From NCBI GenBank assembly GCA_041660925.1, contig JBAZVI010000007.1, positions 204,859 to 268,858 of the forward strand: a stretch of 64,000 nt of DNA. Reading direction: 5' to 3'. How positions within the stretch are numbered: position 1 is the first letter of the stretch; each line of letters starts with the position of its first letter. The DNA is from Elusimicrobiota bacterium. Its GTDB lineage: Bacteria; Elusimicrobiota; Elusimicrobia; UBA1565. Below the pieces are notes generated by a model, which was not told the origin of the DNA, did not search any database, and worked only from the letters and a program-made list of their open reading frames with translations. Both the position numbers and the translations under genes were made by a program. This document shows, in pieces, positions 43,564 through 50,996 of the stretch.

Positions 43564-43898
43564 GTTCCGACCGGGCGGGGAGCTGCTGGCGCTGCGGCCG
43601 CGCGCTCGAAGGGAGCGACTTCGCGCGCAGCGAGCTCTGCCCCGGCTGCCGCAGCGAGACGCGCTGCTGCCGCAATTGCGAGCTGCACGCGCCGAACCTG
43701 AACAACGAGTGCCGGGAGCCGCAGACCGAGCAGCTCGCCGACCGGGAGAAAGCCAACTTCTGCGAGTTCTTCAAGCCGCGCGCGAACGCCCCGGCCGGGA
43801 CGGCGGCTCGGGGGTACGCGCGCAAGGACGCTCCGGCCAAGGCGAAGTTCGAGGACCTTTTCCGCAAACGCCCCGCATCACAAGGAGACCAACCATGA
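43560..43898 (+). CDS. Small Cys-rich zinc-binding-type protein
   Basis: 112 residues starting at a GTG that overlaps the ackA stop (GTGA). Cys pattern: CWRCGRAL, LCPGC, RCCRNCELH, NECREPQ, ANFCEFF. The central CRNCELHAPNLNNECREPQ plus ANFCEFFKP is reminiscent of a small uncharacterised family with 'CRNC...QCREPQ...ANFCDYF', probably metal-binding (zinc or iron-sulfur). The last 40 residues are Ala/Lys-rich and end in a four-base overlap with the FKBP gene. Tight packing suggests co-translation with acetate kinase and the FKBP. No function known to me. Confidence 0.75.
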   Translation: MSSDRAGSCWRCGRALEGSDFARSELCPGCRSETRCCRNCELHAPNLNNECREPQTEQLADREKANFCEFFKPRANAPAGTAARGYARKDAPAKAKFEDLFRKRPASQGDQP

Positions 43899-44989
43899 CG
43901 CGTGCCGCCCTGCTGACCCTCATCCTCGCCGTCCCGGCCCTCGCCCAGGGCCCCGACGCCGCGACCCCCCCGCTGGCGGGCCTTCCGCCGCAGGTCTCGG
44001 CCCAGCCCGCCGCGAAGAAGCCCGTGAAGAAGGCCCCCGCGCTCGCGACCGAGGCGGACAAGACGCTCTACGCGCTCGGCCAGATCCTGGGTCGCAACCT
44101 CGTGCAGTTCGGCATCACGGCCAGGGAGTACGCGGTCGTCGAGAAGGGCGTCGCCGACGGCGCGCTCCAGCGCCCGTCCGCGGTCGACCTCAACGACTAC
44201 GGCCCCCGCGTCGAGCCCTTCCGCCGCCAGCGCGTGCAGGCCAAGGCGAAGGAGTTCCTCGACCGCGAGTCCAAGCTCCCCGGCGCGACGGCGACGCCGA
44301 GCGGGATGATCTTCCGCGTCATCGAGGCCGGCGCCGGCGCCGTCCCGCAGGAGAGCGACAAGCTGCTCGTGAACTACCAGGGCACGCTCGCCGACGGACA
44401 GCCCTTCGACAGCGCCCTCGAGGCCCCCGCGACGATGTCGCTGAAGGGCGTCATCCCCTGCCTCGCCGAGGCCCTGCTCAAGATGAAGGTCGGCGGCAAG
44501 GCGCGCGCGGTCTGCCCCGCCGCCATCGCCTACGGCGACCGCGGCGCCCCGCCCGCCGTCCCCGGCGGCGCCCCCGTGGCCTACGACCTCTCCCTCGTCG
44601 GCATCGCCAAGAAGGACGAGTACCCCGAGAAGGCGTCGAAGGAGCCCGGCGCGGTCCGCACGCCGAGCGGGCTCGTCTACAAGAGCCTCGTGGAGGGCAA
44701 GGGCTCCTCGCCCAAGGCGACCGACACCGTGAAGGTGCACTACCACGGCACGCTGACCGACGGGAAGGTCTTCGACAGCTCGGTCGAGCGCAAGCAGCCG
44801 CTCGAGTTCGCCCTCAACGGCGTCATCCCGTGCTGGACCGAGGGTGTCCAGAAGATGCGGGTCGGCGGAAAGGCCCGGCTGGTCTGCCCTTCCGACATCG
44901 CCTACGGCGAGCGCGGCTATCCCCCGGACATCCCCGGTGGAGCCACGCTCATATTCGAAGTCCAGCTCCTGGACATCATCAAGAAGTAA
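43895..44989 (+). CDS. Periplasmic FKBP-type peptidyl-prolyl isomerase, two FKBP domains
   Basis: 364 residues from the ATG at 43895 (AAGGAG eight bases upstream). Signal peptide LTLILAVPALAQ, an FKBP_N-like helical region at about 48-130, then two FKBP domains. Domain 2 (about 255-362) has the full binding set: HYHGTLTDGKVFDSS, NGVIPCWTEG, DIAYGERG, ATLIFEVQLLDI. Domain 1 (about 145-235) is similar (NYQGTLADGQPFDSA) but has Leu in place of the floor Trp (VIPCLAEA), so it may be weak or a chaperone module. Such proteins fold exported proteins in the periplasm. A terminator between inverted repeats follows. Confidence 0.92.
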   Translation: MTRAALLTLILAVPALAQGPDAATPPLAGLPPQVSAQPAAKKPVKKAPALATEADKTLYALGQILGRNLVQFGITAREYAVVEKGVADGALQRPSAVDLNDYGPRVEPFRRQRVQAKAKEFLDRESKLPGATATPSGMIFRVIEAGAGAVPQESDKLLVNYQGTLADGQPFDSALEAPATMSLKGVIPCLAEALLKMKVGGKARAVCPAAIAYGDRGAPPAVPGGAPVAYDLSLVGIAKKDEYPEKASKEPGAVRTPSGLVYKSLVEGKGSSPKATDTVKVHYHGTLTDGKVFDSSVERKQPLEFALNGVIPCWTEGVQKMRVGGKARLVCPSDIAYGERGYPPDIPGGATLIFEVQLLDIIKK

Positions 44990-45037
44990 CCCTTCCTCAC
45001 TGTCTCCCCCCACGGGGGAGGCAGGAGGGGGGCGAGC
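44990..45037 (+). repeat. 3'-end palindromic repeat, copy D
   Basis: Starts CCCTTCCTCACTGTCTCC right after the FKBP stop, then CCCCCACGGGGG and a G-rich tail. Pairs with the inverted copy at 45080-45128 across a terminator. Confidence 0.65.
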
Positions 45038-45046
45038 AAGAAAGAA

Positions 45047-45078
45047 GAAGGCCCGCTCACGCGGGCCTTCTCTTTTTC
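45047..45078. terminator. Bidirectional intrinsic terminator
   Basis: GAAGGCCCGC-TCAC-GCGGGCCTTC with a T run (TCTTTTT) after it and an A-rich run before it; between convergent genes. Stem identical to the terminator at 19994-20017. Confidence 0.9.
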
Positions 45079-45079
45079 C

Positions 45080-45128
45080 GGCGTCCCCCACCCCGCCCTC
45101 CCCCGCGGGGGGAGGCAATGAGGAAAAC
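45080..45128 (-). repeat. 3'-end palindromic repeat, copy E (inverted)
   Basis: On the minus strand it starts TTTTCCTCATTGCCTCC after the acyltransferase stop, then CCCCCGCGGGGG and a G-rich tail. Confidence 0.65.
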
Positions 45129-46027
45129 TAGTCCGTCCAAGTGACGTGCTTAAAGCGCCTATGCAGCCACAGCCACTGCTCGGGGTGCGCGCGCACCCAG
45201 CGCTCGACGCGCGCGGCGATGGCGGTCGTGACCTTCACGGGGTCCTTGAGGTCCTCTCCGAACTCGAGCGCCGGCTCGATGCGCACCTGCATGACGCCGT
45301 TCTCGTCGCGCCAGCCCCAGCCGGGAAGGATGGCGGCGCCGGTGCGCTGCGCGATGGTCGCGACGGCGCCGAGGGTATGGACCTCCACCCCGAAGAACGG
45401 GATGGGGATCCCCATCGGCGGTCGGGCGTACTGGTCGTTCATGAAGGCGACGGCCTCGTTGCGGCGCAGCGCGCGCAGGATGGCCGGGATGGAGCCGGGA
45501 TGGAAGGCAGCGCCCACCCCCAGAGAAAGCCGCCCGTCGGTGACGCGCCGGTGCAGCCACGGCGGCTTCACGATCTTGGTCACGGCGGTCACGGGACGAC
45601 CGGTGCCGAGCGCGGCATAGCCGCCCACCGCCTCCCAGAAGCCCATATGCAGCGAGACGAAGAGCACCCCTTTGCCCCGCGCCCGCGCCCGGTCCCAGTT
45701 CTCCAGGCCCTCGAGACGACTCTTGCCCGCGATGTAGCGCCGGTAGTGCCCCGCGATGGGCGTGAAGAAGTGCAGGAACTCGAGCGTGAGGATCCCGTAG
45801 TGCTCGAAGTTGCGCCGCAGAAGCTCCTCGCGCTGCGCGGGCCCGAGTTCGGGGAGGCAACGCCGGATGTTCTCGCGGGCGATGCCGTGACGGAAGAGGC
45901 GCGTGGCGAGGAGGAAGCGGCCGAGCAGGCGCCCGACGACGAGCTCCGCGCGCAGGGACAGCGGCGCGACCAGGAGCCCCAGGGCGTTGAGGAGGAGCCA
46001 GAGCGGCGCGGAGAGGAAGAACGGCAT
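45128..46027 (-). CDS. Lipid A biosynthesis-type acyltransferase (LpxL/HtrB family)
   Basis: 299 residues. N-terminal membrane anchor (LWLLLNALGLLVAPLSL), then the acyltransferase core with the HX4E catalytic motif (SLHMGFWEAVGG), a KIVKPPWLHRRV segment, and FMNDQYARPPMGIPIPFFG near residue 200, as in LpxL/LpxM. It adds a secondary acyl chain to lipid A precursors at the inner-membrane cytoplasmic face. Its presence argues for an LPS outer membrane. The ATG overlaps the stop of the guanine deaminase gene by one base; it is last in the nth-guaD-lpxL operon. Confidence 0.92.
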   Translation of the reverse strand: MPFFLSAPLWLLLNALGLLVAPLSLRAELVVGRLLGRFLLATRLFRHGIARENIRRCLPELGPAQREELLRRNFEHYGILTLEFLHFFTPIAGHYRRYIAGKSRLEGLENWDRARARGKGVLFVSLHMGFWEAVGGYAALGTGRPVTAVTKIVKPPWLHRRVTDGRLSLGVGAAFHPGSIPAILRALRRNEAVAFMNDQYARPPMGIPIPFFGVEVHTLGAVATIAQRTGAAILPGWGWRDENGVMQVRIEPALEFGEDLKDPVKVTTAIAARVERWVRAHPEQWLWLHRRFKHVTWTD

Positions 46028-47298
46028 CAGTGCACGCGGCGGCCGGCGACCCAGGTCTCACGCACGGCCGAGCGGGAGGCGCGGTAGACGAGCCGTGAGA
46101 CCACGGCGCCGGCGCTCTCATCGGCGCAGAAACCGGGGTCCCACGCCGCGGGGTCGAGGACGACGAAGTCCGCCGCCTTGCCCGTTTCGAGCGTCCCCAG
46201 CGAATCGGCGAGGCCGAGAGCCTTCGCGGCGTCGAGCGTGGCGAGGCGGAAGGCGTCGGCCGCGTGCACCGTGCCGCCTCCCTTGAAGAGCCGATGGGCG
46301 AACGCCCAGCGCTGGCCGAACACGGTCTGGCGCATGACCTCGAAGAGGTCGAGCGAGGGGCCGGCGCCGACGTCGCTGCCGAGCGCGAGCCCGGCGCCGG
46401 CCCGACGGGCGCGGGCCAGGTCGAGTATCCCGCTCCCCAGGAAGGCGTTCGAGGTCGGGCAATGGACGATCGTCGAGCCGGAGGAGGCGACCTTCCGCAG
46501 CTCGGCGTCCGAGAGCCATACGCAGTGCGCCAGCAGCGTCCGGGGACCGAGCAGACCGGCGCGCGCGTAGACGTCGGCGTAGGAGCGGCAGGACGGGAAC
46601 GCGCGGCGGACCGCGGCGACCTCGTCGCGATTCTCCGAGAGATGGGTCTGGACCCAGGCGCCGTAGCGGCGCGCGAGGCGGCCGGCCTCGCGCATGAGCT
46701 CCATGGAGCAGCTCAGGGCGAAGCGCGGGGTGAACGCGTACTGCAGGCGGCCTCCGGCCCGACCGTGCCAGCGCTCGCAGAGCTCGCAGCTCTGCCGGAT
46801 GGAGACCTCGGTCAGGTTCTCGCCCTTGAGGGTCGTCGAGCGGGTCCCGTAGGAGTGCCGGTCCATCATCACCTTGCCCATGACGACGCGCAAGCCGCTG
46901 CGCTCGGCTTCCTCGAAGCAGGCGTCGGTGCTGTCCTGCCAGATGCTCGTGTAGAGCGCGGCGAAGGTGGTCCCGTGGGCGGCGAGCTCGCGGAAGAAGC
47001 GGCGGATGCGCGCTCGGGCGGCGGGGCCGCGAAAGCGCTCCTCGAGCGGGAAGATGTGCCGAGCGAGCCAAGGCAGCAGCGGCAGGCCGTCGCAGGCGAC
47101 GGCGGGATACTGGCTCACGTGGCAGTGCGCGTCGATGAGCCCGGGGATGAGCAGGCGGGAGGGCTTTCGCGCACCCTTCGCCTTGAGCGGGCGCAGCGCG
47201 GCGATGCGTCCGCGCGCGTCCGTGCGGAGCTCCGCGTGCGGCCAGTAGCGCAGCTTCCCGCGTCGGTCGAAGGTCAGCACGGCGCCGAGATGCCTCAT
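46027..47298 (-). CDS. guaD: Guanine deaminase-like amidohydrolase
   Basis: 423 residues from the ATG at 47298 (AGGAGGAGAA just upstream, overlapping the nth stop). Metal-dependent hydrolase motifs in order: LIDAHCHVSQYP (HxH), TPRFALSCS, QTHLSENRDEV, LLAHCVWLSD, HCPTSNAFLGSG and LGSDVGAG. The TPRFA, HLSEN and CPTSNxFLGSG trio is that of guanine deaminase more than of other amidohydrolases. It would convert guanine to xanthine and ammonia with zinc. A related purine or S-adenosyl-type deaminase cannot be excluded. Confidence 0.88.
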   Translation of the reverse strand: MRHLGAVLTFDRRGKLRYWPHAELRTDARGRIAALRPLKAKGARKPSRLLIPGLIDAHCHVSQYPAVACDGLPLLPWLARHIFPLEERFRGPAARARIRRFFRELAAHGTTFAALYTSIWQDSTDACFEEAERSGLRVVMGKVMMDRHSYGTRSTTLKGENLTEVSIRQSCELCERWHGRAGGRLQYAFTPRFALSCSMELMREAGRLARRYGAWVQTHLSENRDEVAAVRRAFPSCRSYADVYARAGLLGPRTLLAHCVWLSDAELRKVASSGSTIVHCPTSNAFLGSGILDLARARRAGAGLALGSDVGAGPSLDLFEVMRQTVFGQRWAFAHRLFKGGGTVHAADAFRLATLDAAKALGLADSLGTLETGKAADFVVLDPAAWDPGFCADESAGAVVSRLVYRASRSAVRETWVAGRRVH

Positions 47299-47951
47299 TT
47301 CTCCTCCTGGACGGCCGAGGGACACAGCTTCGCGAGCGGACAGCGCGCGCAGTCGGGCCGGAGCGCGCGGCAGAGGGCGCGGCCGTGATGGATGAGCCGG
47401 TGAGAGAGCAGGATCCACTCGTCTTTCGGGAAGAGCGCGACGAGGTCGCGCTCGACGCCCGCGGGGTCCTTCGCGCGGCTCCAGCCGAGGCGCCGGCTCA
47501 GGCGGAAGACGTGGGTGTCCACGACGACGCCCTCGGCCTTCCCGAACCAGGTCCCGAGCACGACGTTGGCCGTCTTGCGGGCGACGCCGGGGAGCTCGAG
47601 CAGCTCCTCCATCGTCCCCGGGACCCGCCCGCCGTGCCGCTCGACGAGGAGGCGGCACGCCTCGCGGATGTTGCGCGCCTTGTTTCGGAAGAAGCCGGTG
47701 CTGCGCACCTCGCGCTCGAGGACGGCCTGCGGGGCCCGCGCGTAGTCCTCGGCCCGGCGGTAGCGCTTGAAGAGGTCCTTCGTGACGCGGTTGACGCGCT
47801 CGTCGGTGCACTGCGCGGAGAGGATGGTGGCCACCAGGAGGTCGAGCGCGCTGGTGCGCTCGAGGGCGCAGCCGGCCTCCGGATAGGTCCGGGCGAGGAT
47901 CGCCATGACGCGCCGAGCCCGGCGGCGAAGGTCTTCACGAGATTCGCGCAT
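47295..47951 (-). CDS. nth: Endonuclease III (DNA glycosylase/AP lyase)
   Basis: 218 residues from the ATG at 47951. HhH-GPD motifs: LLVATILSAQCTDERVNRVT, LPGVARKTANVVLGTWFG with the catalytic Lys, and VDTHVFRLSRRLGW with the catalytic Asp. The C-terminal iron-sulfur cluster loop has C-x6-C-x2-C-x5-C (CRALRPDCARCPLAKLC). Base-excision repair of oxidised pyrimidines. It leads the nth-guaD-lpxL operon; a TAAACT box ends seven bases before the ATG, leaderless-like. Confidence 0.96.
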   Translation of the reverse strand: MRESREDLRRRARRVMAILARTYPEAGCALERTSALDLLVATILSAQCTDERVNRVTKDLFKRYRRAEDYARAPQAVLEREVRSTGFFRNKARNIREACRLLVERHGGRVPGTMEELLELPGVARKTANVVLGTWFGKAEGVVVDTHVFRLSRRLGWSRAKDPAGVERDLVALFPKDEWILLSHRLIHHGRALCRALRPDCARCPLAKLCPSAVQEEK

Positions 47952-47958
47952 CGGTGAA

Positions 47959-47964
47959 AGTTTA
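47959..47964 (-). promoter_or_regulatory. -10 box (TAAACT) of nth, leaderless arrangement
   Basis: Minus-strand TAAACT ends seven bases before the nth ATG; no Shine-Dalgarno. Confidence 0.5.
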
Positions 47965-47982
47965 GCAGAAACACGAGATGCA

Positions 47983-48067
47983 GGTGCCTGCCATATAACG
48001 TTTATCCCGCCGGCCCTGTCGAGCCGCAACGAACGGGGGTCGGGTTAAACGTTATATGGCAGGCACC
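47983..48067. repeat. 85-bp element with perfect 22-bp inverted repeats
   Basis: Left arm 47983-48004 (GGTGCCTGCCATATAACG then TTTA) and right arm 48046-48067 are exact reverse complements; the 41-base middle is GC-rich. It fills the divergent gap between nth and the K+ channel gene. No open reading frame, no T run, so it is not an ordinary terminator. It looks like a miniature inverted-repeat element. Confidence 0.85.
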
Positions 48068-48101
48068 ACCATACAAAGCGGGGGAAGGTGGCGGCATAAG
48101 A

Positions 48102-48107
48102 TATAAT
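48102..48107 (+). promoter_or_regulatory. -10 box (TATAAT) of the K+ channel gene, leaderless arrangement
   Basis: Perfect TATAAT ending six bases before the ATG, so the start codon should be at the 5' end of the mRNA. Confidence 0.7.
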
Positions 48108-48113
48108 CGCCGC

Positions 48114-49115
48114 ATGCTCCGCGACATCCGCGACCGGCTCGCCGTCGCCTTCGTCATCGTCATCGTCGCGCTCGTGGTCGGCACGCTCGGCTACAGGCTC
48201 ATCGAGGGCTGGGGCCTCCTCGACGCGCTCTACATGACGGTCATCACCGTGGCGACCATCGGCTACGGAGAGACCCATCCCCTCTCGAACGCCGGCCGGG
48301 TGTTCACCATCTTCCTCATCTTCGGCGGCCTCGGCGCCGTCGGCTACGCGTTCTCGTCGGTCACCGCCTTCATCGTCGAAGGCGAGCTCAAGGACGTCCT
48401 CCGGAGGCGCAGGATGAAGGCGAAGATCTCGGCCCTCAAGAACCACTACATCGTCTGCGGCGGCGGGAGCACCGGCCGCACCATCATGGAGGAGCTCTCG
48501 AAGACCGGACGCCCCTTCGTGGTCATCGACCGCGACCCGCAGAAGGCCGCCCACTGCGAGGAGAAGGGCTGGCTCGTCGTACAGGGCGACGCCCTGAGCG
48601 ACGAAGCCCTCCGGGAGGCCGGAGCCGAGCGCGCCCAGGGAGTGTTCTGCGCGCTCACCGACGACCGGGACAACTCCTTCGTGGCCCTCTCGGCCCGCGG
48701 GCTCAAAGCCGACCTGCGCATCGTCAGCCAGCTCCACGACCAGACCGTCCGCGAGAAGCTCCTGCGCAGCGGCGCCGACGCGGCCGTGAGCTCGAGCTTC
48801 ATCGGCGGACTGCGCATGTGCTCGGAGATGGTGCGCCCGATGGCCGTCGGCTTCATGGACTCCATGATCCGCGAGCGGGAGAACACCTCCCGCTTCGAGG
48901 ACGTCCCCATCCCCACCGGCTCGCGCCTGGCCGGCAAGCCGGTCGGAAAGGTGAAGGGCGCCGAGGGCGGCGCGGCGCTCGTGCTCGCCGTACGCTCCGC
49001 CACGGGCTACGAGATCAACCCTCCCCCGGACCGGGCCCTGCACCCCGGCGAGACCCTCGTCGTCCTCGGCACCGTCGAGCAGATCCACGCCCTGAAGGAA
49101 CAGCTCGCCGCGTAG
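48114..49115 (+). CDS. Potassium channel with RCK (TrkA-N/TrkA-C) domains
   Basis: 333 residues. Two membrane helices (about 9-29 and 60-88) flank a pore loop with the selectivity filter TVATIGYGE. A cytoplasmic RCK N-domain starts at about 108 (HYIVCGGGSTGRTI, the NAD/ligand-binding Rossmann loop) and a TrkA-C-like domain covers about 255-333. This is the MthK/Kch layout: a ligand-gated K+ channel of the inner membrane. Preceded by a leaderless promoter and followed by a very strong bidirectional terminator. Confidence 0.95.
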   Translation: MLRDIRDRLAVAFVIVIVALVVGTLGYRLIEGWGLLDALYMTVITVATIGYGETHPLSNAGRVFTIFLIFGGLGAVGYAFSSVTAFIVEGELKDVLRRRRMKAKISALKNHYIVCGGGSTGRTIMEELSKTGRPFVVIDRDPQKAAHCEEKGWLVVQGDALSDEALREAGAERAQGVFCALTDDRDNSFVALSARGLKADLRIVSQLHDQTVREKLLRSGADAAVSSSFIGGLRMCSEMVRPMAVGFMDSMIRERENTSRFEDVPIPTGSRLAGKPVGKVKGAEGGAALVLAVRSATGYEINPPPDRALHPGETLVVLGTVEQIHALKEQLAA

Positions 49116-49121
49116 TCTCGG

Positions 49122-49166
49122 AAAAGAGCGGGGCCGGGCTCCTGAGGAGCCCGGCCCCGCTCTTTT
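49122..49166. terminator. Bidirectional intrinsic terminator
   Basis: Perfect 21-bp inverted repeat around a TGA loop, from AAAAGAGCGGGG to CCCCGCTCTTTT, between convergent genes. A-run on one side and T-run on the other serve both directions. Confidence 0.95.
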
Positions 49167-49176
49167 CCGTCCGCCG

Positions 49177-50337
49177 CTATTCGGAAAACTGCCGGCGGAA
49201 GTCGATGTAGTTGCGCAGGACCTTCACGACGTAGCCCTGCGTCTCACGATAAGGCGGGACGCCCCCGTACTTCATGACGGCCCCGGGGCCCGCGTTGTAG
49301 GCGGCCACGGCCTTCTTCACGTCCGCGTGGGCGAAGGGGTTGAGCGCCTGCAGGTGCGACCATGAGAAATCGGTGAACCGAGTCCAGAGCTGCTTGAGGA
49401 AACGGATTCCGGCGCGGACATTGGTCTCGACGTTGTAGAGGGAGTCCGGATCGCTCACCCCGAGCCCCCGACCCGTGTCCGGCATGATCTGCATGAGGCC
49501 GCGGGCGCCGACCCCGCTGGTCGCGTTCGGGTCGAAGGCCGACTCCGCCTGGATGACCGCGAGCACGAGCCGATAATCGACGCCCTGCCGGTTCGACTCG
49601 CGCACGACCGTGCGCACGATGCCCGCCGGGATGCCGAGCTTCCCGGCCACGGCGACGGCCTTGGCCTCGTCGGCCGGCGCGAGCGGGGCGCTTACGGGCA
49701 CCTCCATCGAGCCGCGCGCGCTCAGCCCGGCGGGAAGCTGCGCGCGCGGAAGGTTCTGCTGCTCCAGCGCACCCGCTAGTTCGTCCACGGCTTTCGCCGA
49801 GACGATAGGGGAGTCACCCGGACCGTAGGTCCGGATGCGGTCGTAGAGCACCGCGAGCGCCGCGGGATCGTCCGAGGACATCACCTGCCCCCGTACGAAG
49901 TCCAGCCGCTTCTGCTGCGCGGAGTCCAGACGAACGCGGGTGCGCTGGAGCGAGATCAGGACGGCTTTCTTGCTTTCGATATTGATGTAGGCGGCCTGGA
50001 GCTGGATGTCGCTCATCTTCTCCGAGCCGGGGGTGAGCGCGCCGCGCAGCTCGGCCTCGAGCGCGAGCAGGCGGGGAGCCATCGCCTCCAGCCCGGCGCG
50101 GTCGCCCGCGGCGACGGCCTCGTCGCGCAGGGCCTTGAACCGGGGAAGGAACTCCCCGGCGAGCGGAGAGTCCTGCGGCAGGAGCACGTTCCAGCCGTCC
50201 ACGCGAAGGAGGAGCGTGTTCTTGGCGCCGATGAGCTGGAGCTGCTCGGGGCTCATCTGAGCCATGGAGGGAGCGGCGGCGTTCTCCGCCGTCGCGACCG
50301 GGACCAGGGCCAGCCAGAGCGCCAAGACAGGACTCAT
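49177..50337 (-). CDS. Lytic transglycosylase (SLT domain)
   Basis: 386 residues with a signal peptide (VLALWLALVPVATA). A helical N-terminal region (about 25-220) precedes the SLT domain at about 240-380: LVLAVIQAESAFDPNA (catalytic Glu), GARGLMQIMPDTGRGLG, NVRAGIRFL, VAAYNAGPGAVMKYGGVPP and ETQGYVVKVL. It cleaves murein glycan strands in the periplasm. A TATCCT box ends ten bases before the ATG (50348-50353). No lipobox. Confidence 0.95.
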   Translation of the reverse strand: MSPVLALWLALVPVATAENAAAPSMAQMSPEQLQLIGAKNTLLLRVDGWNVLLPQDSPLAGEFLPRFKALRDEAVAAGDRAGLEAMAPRLLALEAELRGALTPGSEKMSDIQLQAAYINIESKKAVLISLQRTRVRLDSAQQKRLDFVRGQVMSSDDPAALAVLYDRIRTYGPGDSPIVSAKAVDELAGALEQQNLPRAQLPAGLSARGSMEVPVSAPLAPADEAKAVAVAGKLGIPAGIVRTVVRESNRQGVDYRLVLAVIQAESAFDPNATSGVGARGLMQIMPDTGRGLGVSDPDSLYNVETNVRAGIRFLKQLWTRFTDFSWSHLQALNPFAHADVKKAVAAYNAGPGAVMKYGGVPPYRETQGYVVKVLRNYIDFRRQFSE

Positions 50338-50347
50338 AGACTCTCTC

Positions 50348-50353
50348 AGGATA
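50348..50353 (-). promoter_or_regulatory. -10 box (TATCCT) of the lytic transglycosylase gene
   Basis: Minus-strand TATCCT ends ten bases before the ATG; no Shine-Dalgarno visible. Confidence 0.4.
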
Positions 50354-50412
50354 GGCCGGAAGGCCCCATCATTCCAGAATCGATGGACCTGCAGCGCCGT
50401 AGGCCGAAAGGC

Positions 50413-50568
50413 CTATTTTTCGACGAACCCGCAATGACAGCCGCGCGGAGTCAGGAGGGGTACGGGCGCCAGCATATGGCACCGGCACCGGGGGCGCTGA
50501 GCCGTTTGTGCGGCTTTCTCCCCCTGGAAGAGGGTGGAGAAGAGCTTGATCGCGTGGTAGGGATACAT
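50413..50568 (-). CDS. Small Cys/His-rich protein (51 residues), hypothetical
   Basis: 51 codons from the ATG at 50568, which has AAAAGGA nine bases upstream. Sequence starts MYPYHAIKLFSTLF and then has clustered Cys/His: RPRCRCHM and PRGCHCGFVEK. The 2x CxC arrangement suggests metal binding. It follows another small Cys-containing gene on the same strand. I recognise no family; a real gene is plausible because of the ribosome site and TATAGA/TATACC boxes upstream, but it is unproven. The rest of 50338-50651 holds only the hairpin below. Confidence 0.45.
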   Translation of the reverse strand: MYPYHAIKLFSTLFQGEKAAQTAQRPRCRCHMLAPVPLLTPRGCHCGFVEK

Positions 50569-50598
50569 AGGCGTCCTTTTCTCGTTATCTATAGGTAT

Positions 50599-50642
50599 AA
50601 GACGCATGAAGAGGCCCCCTTTCGGGGGCCCCTATGCGTCTT
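50599..50642 (-). terminator. Two-part hairpin after the Cys-repeat gene
   Basis: AAGACGCAT (50599-50607) pairs with ATGCGTCTT (50634-50642); inside, GGCCCCC-TTTC-GGGGGCC pairs perfectly. It begins nine bases after the stop of the upstream small gene. There is no long T run on the minus strand, so it may be a partial terminator or attenuator for the 51-residue gene. Confidence 0.55.
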
Positions 50643-50651
50643 GGGGGTGTG

Positions 50652-50891
50652 CTAAATGGTGCCGGACGTTTCGACGGCGCAGGTGTTCGGCCAGACGCAA
50701 GGCTTGAACTGCGCGAGCTGCGGGGTCGGCTTCGCGCAGGTGTTCGGCCAGACGCACGGCCGGAACTGCGCGATCTCGACGGTCTGCTGATGGCAGATGG
50801 CGGGGAACTGGCACGGCTTGAAATCGGCGGCCTGCAGCGACTGCTGCGGGACCAGGGGGCTCAGGCTGAGGAGCATCAGAATCTCGATCAT
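50652..50891 (-). CDS. Small secreted protein with three Cys-Pro repeats
   Basis: 79 residues: a short signal peptide (EILMLLSLSPLVPQQSLQA), then three repeats of 18-20 residues, ADFKPCQFPAIC, AQFRPCVWPNTC and AQFKPCVWPNTC, each with the pattern F-[KR]-P-C-x-x-P-x-x-C. Six Cys in all, none elsewhere. TATACT ends six bases before the ATG, so it is leaderless. The repeats are also visible in DNA. The pattern suggests disulfide or metal-binding modules in a secreted peptide. I know no family with this motif. Confidence 0.7.
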   Translation of the reverse strand: MIEILMLLSLSPLVPQQSLQAADFKPCQFPAICHQQTVEIAQFRPCVWPNTCAKPTPQLAQFKPCVWPNTCAVETSGTI

Positions 50892-50897
50892 GGGTCT

Positions 50898-50903
50898 AGT
50901 ATA
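50898..50903 (-). promoter_or_regulatory. -10 box (TATACT) of the Cys-repeat gene, leaderless arrangement
   Basis: Minus-strand TATACT ends six bases before the ATG. Confidence 0.6.
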
Positions 50904-50975
50904 GTCCGCCTGGTCTCCCGCCCGAGAGGACCCCCATCAACCCCGTTCATTGATGTTTGTTATTGAGCGCGGACA

Positions 50976-50989
50976 TTGACCGTGGTCAA
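50976..50989. promoter_or_regulatory. Palindrome TTGACC-GT-GGTCAA, possible operator
   Basis: Perfect 6-bp arms around GT in the gap between the lemA 3' end and the Cys-repeat gene's promoter. Its position about 75 bases upstream of that promoter would suit a regulator site; no direct evidence. Confidence 0.3.
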
Positions 50990-50996
50990 GTCTGAG

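Noticed and set aside
47295..47811. 594-residue amidohydrolase with an N-terminal extension over nth
   Set aside because: The first 170 residues are a shadow of nth. The ATG at 47298 has AGGAGGAGAA just before it and overlaps the nth stop.
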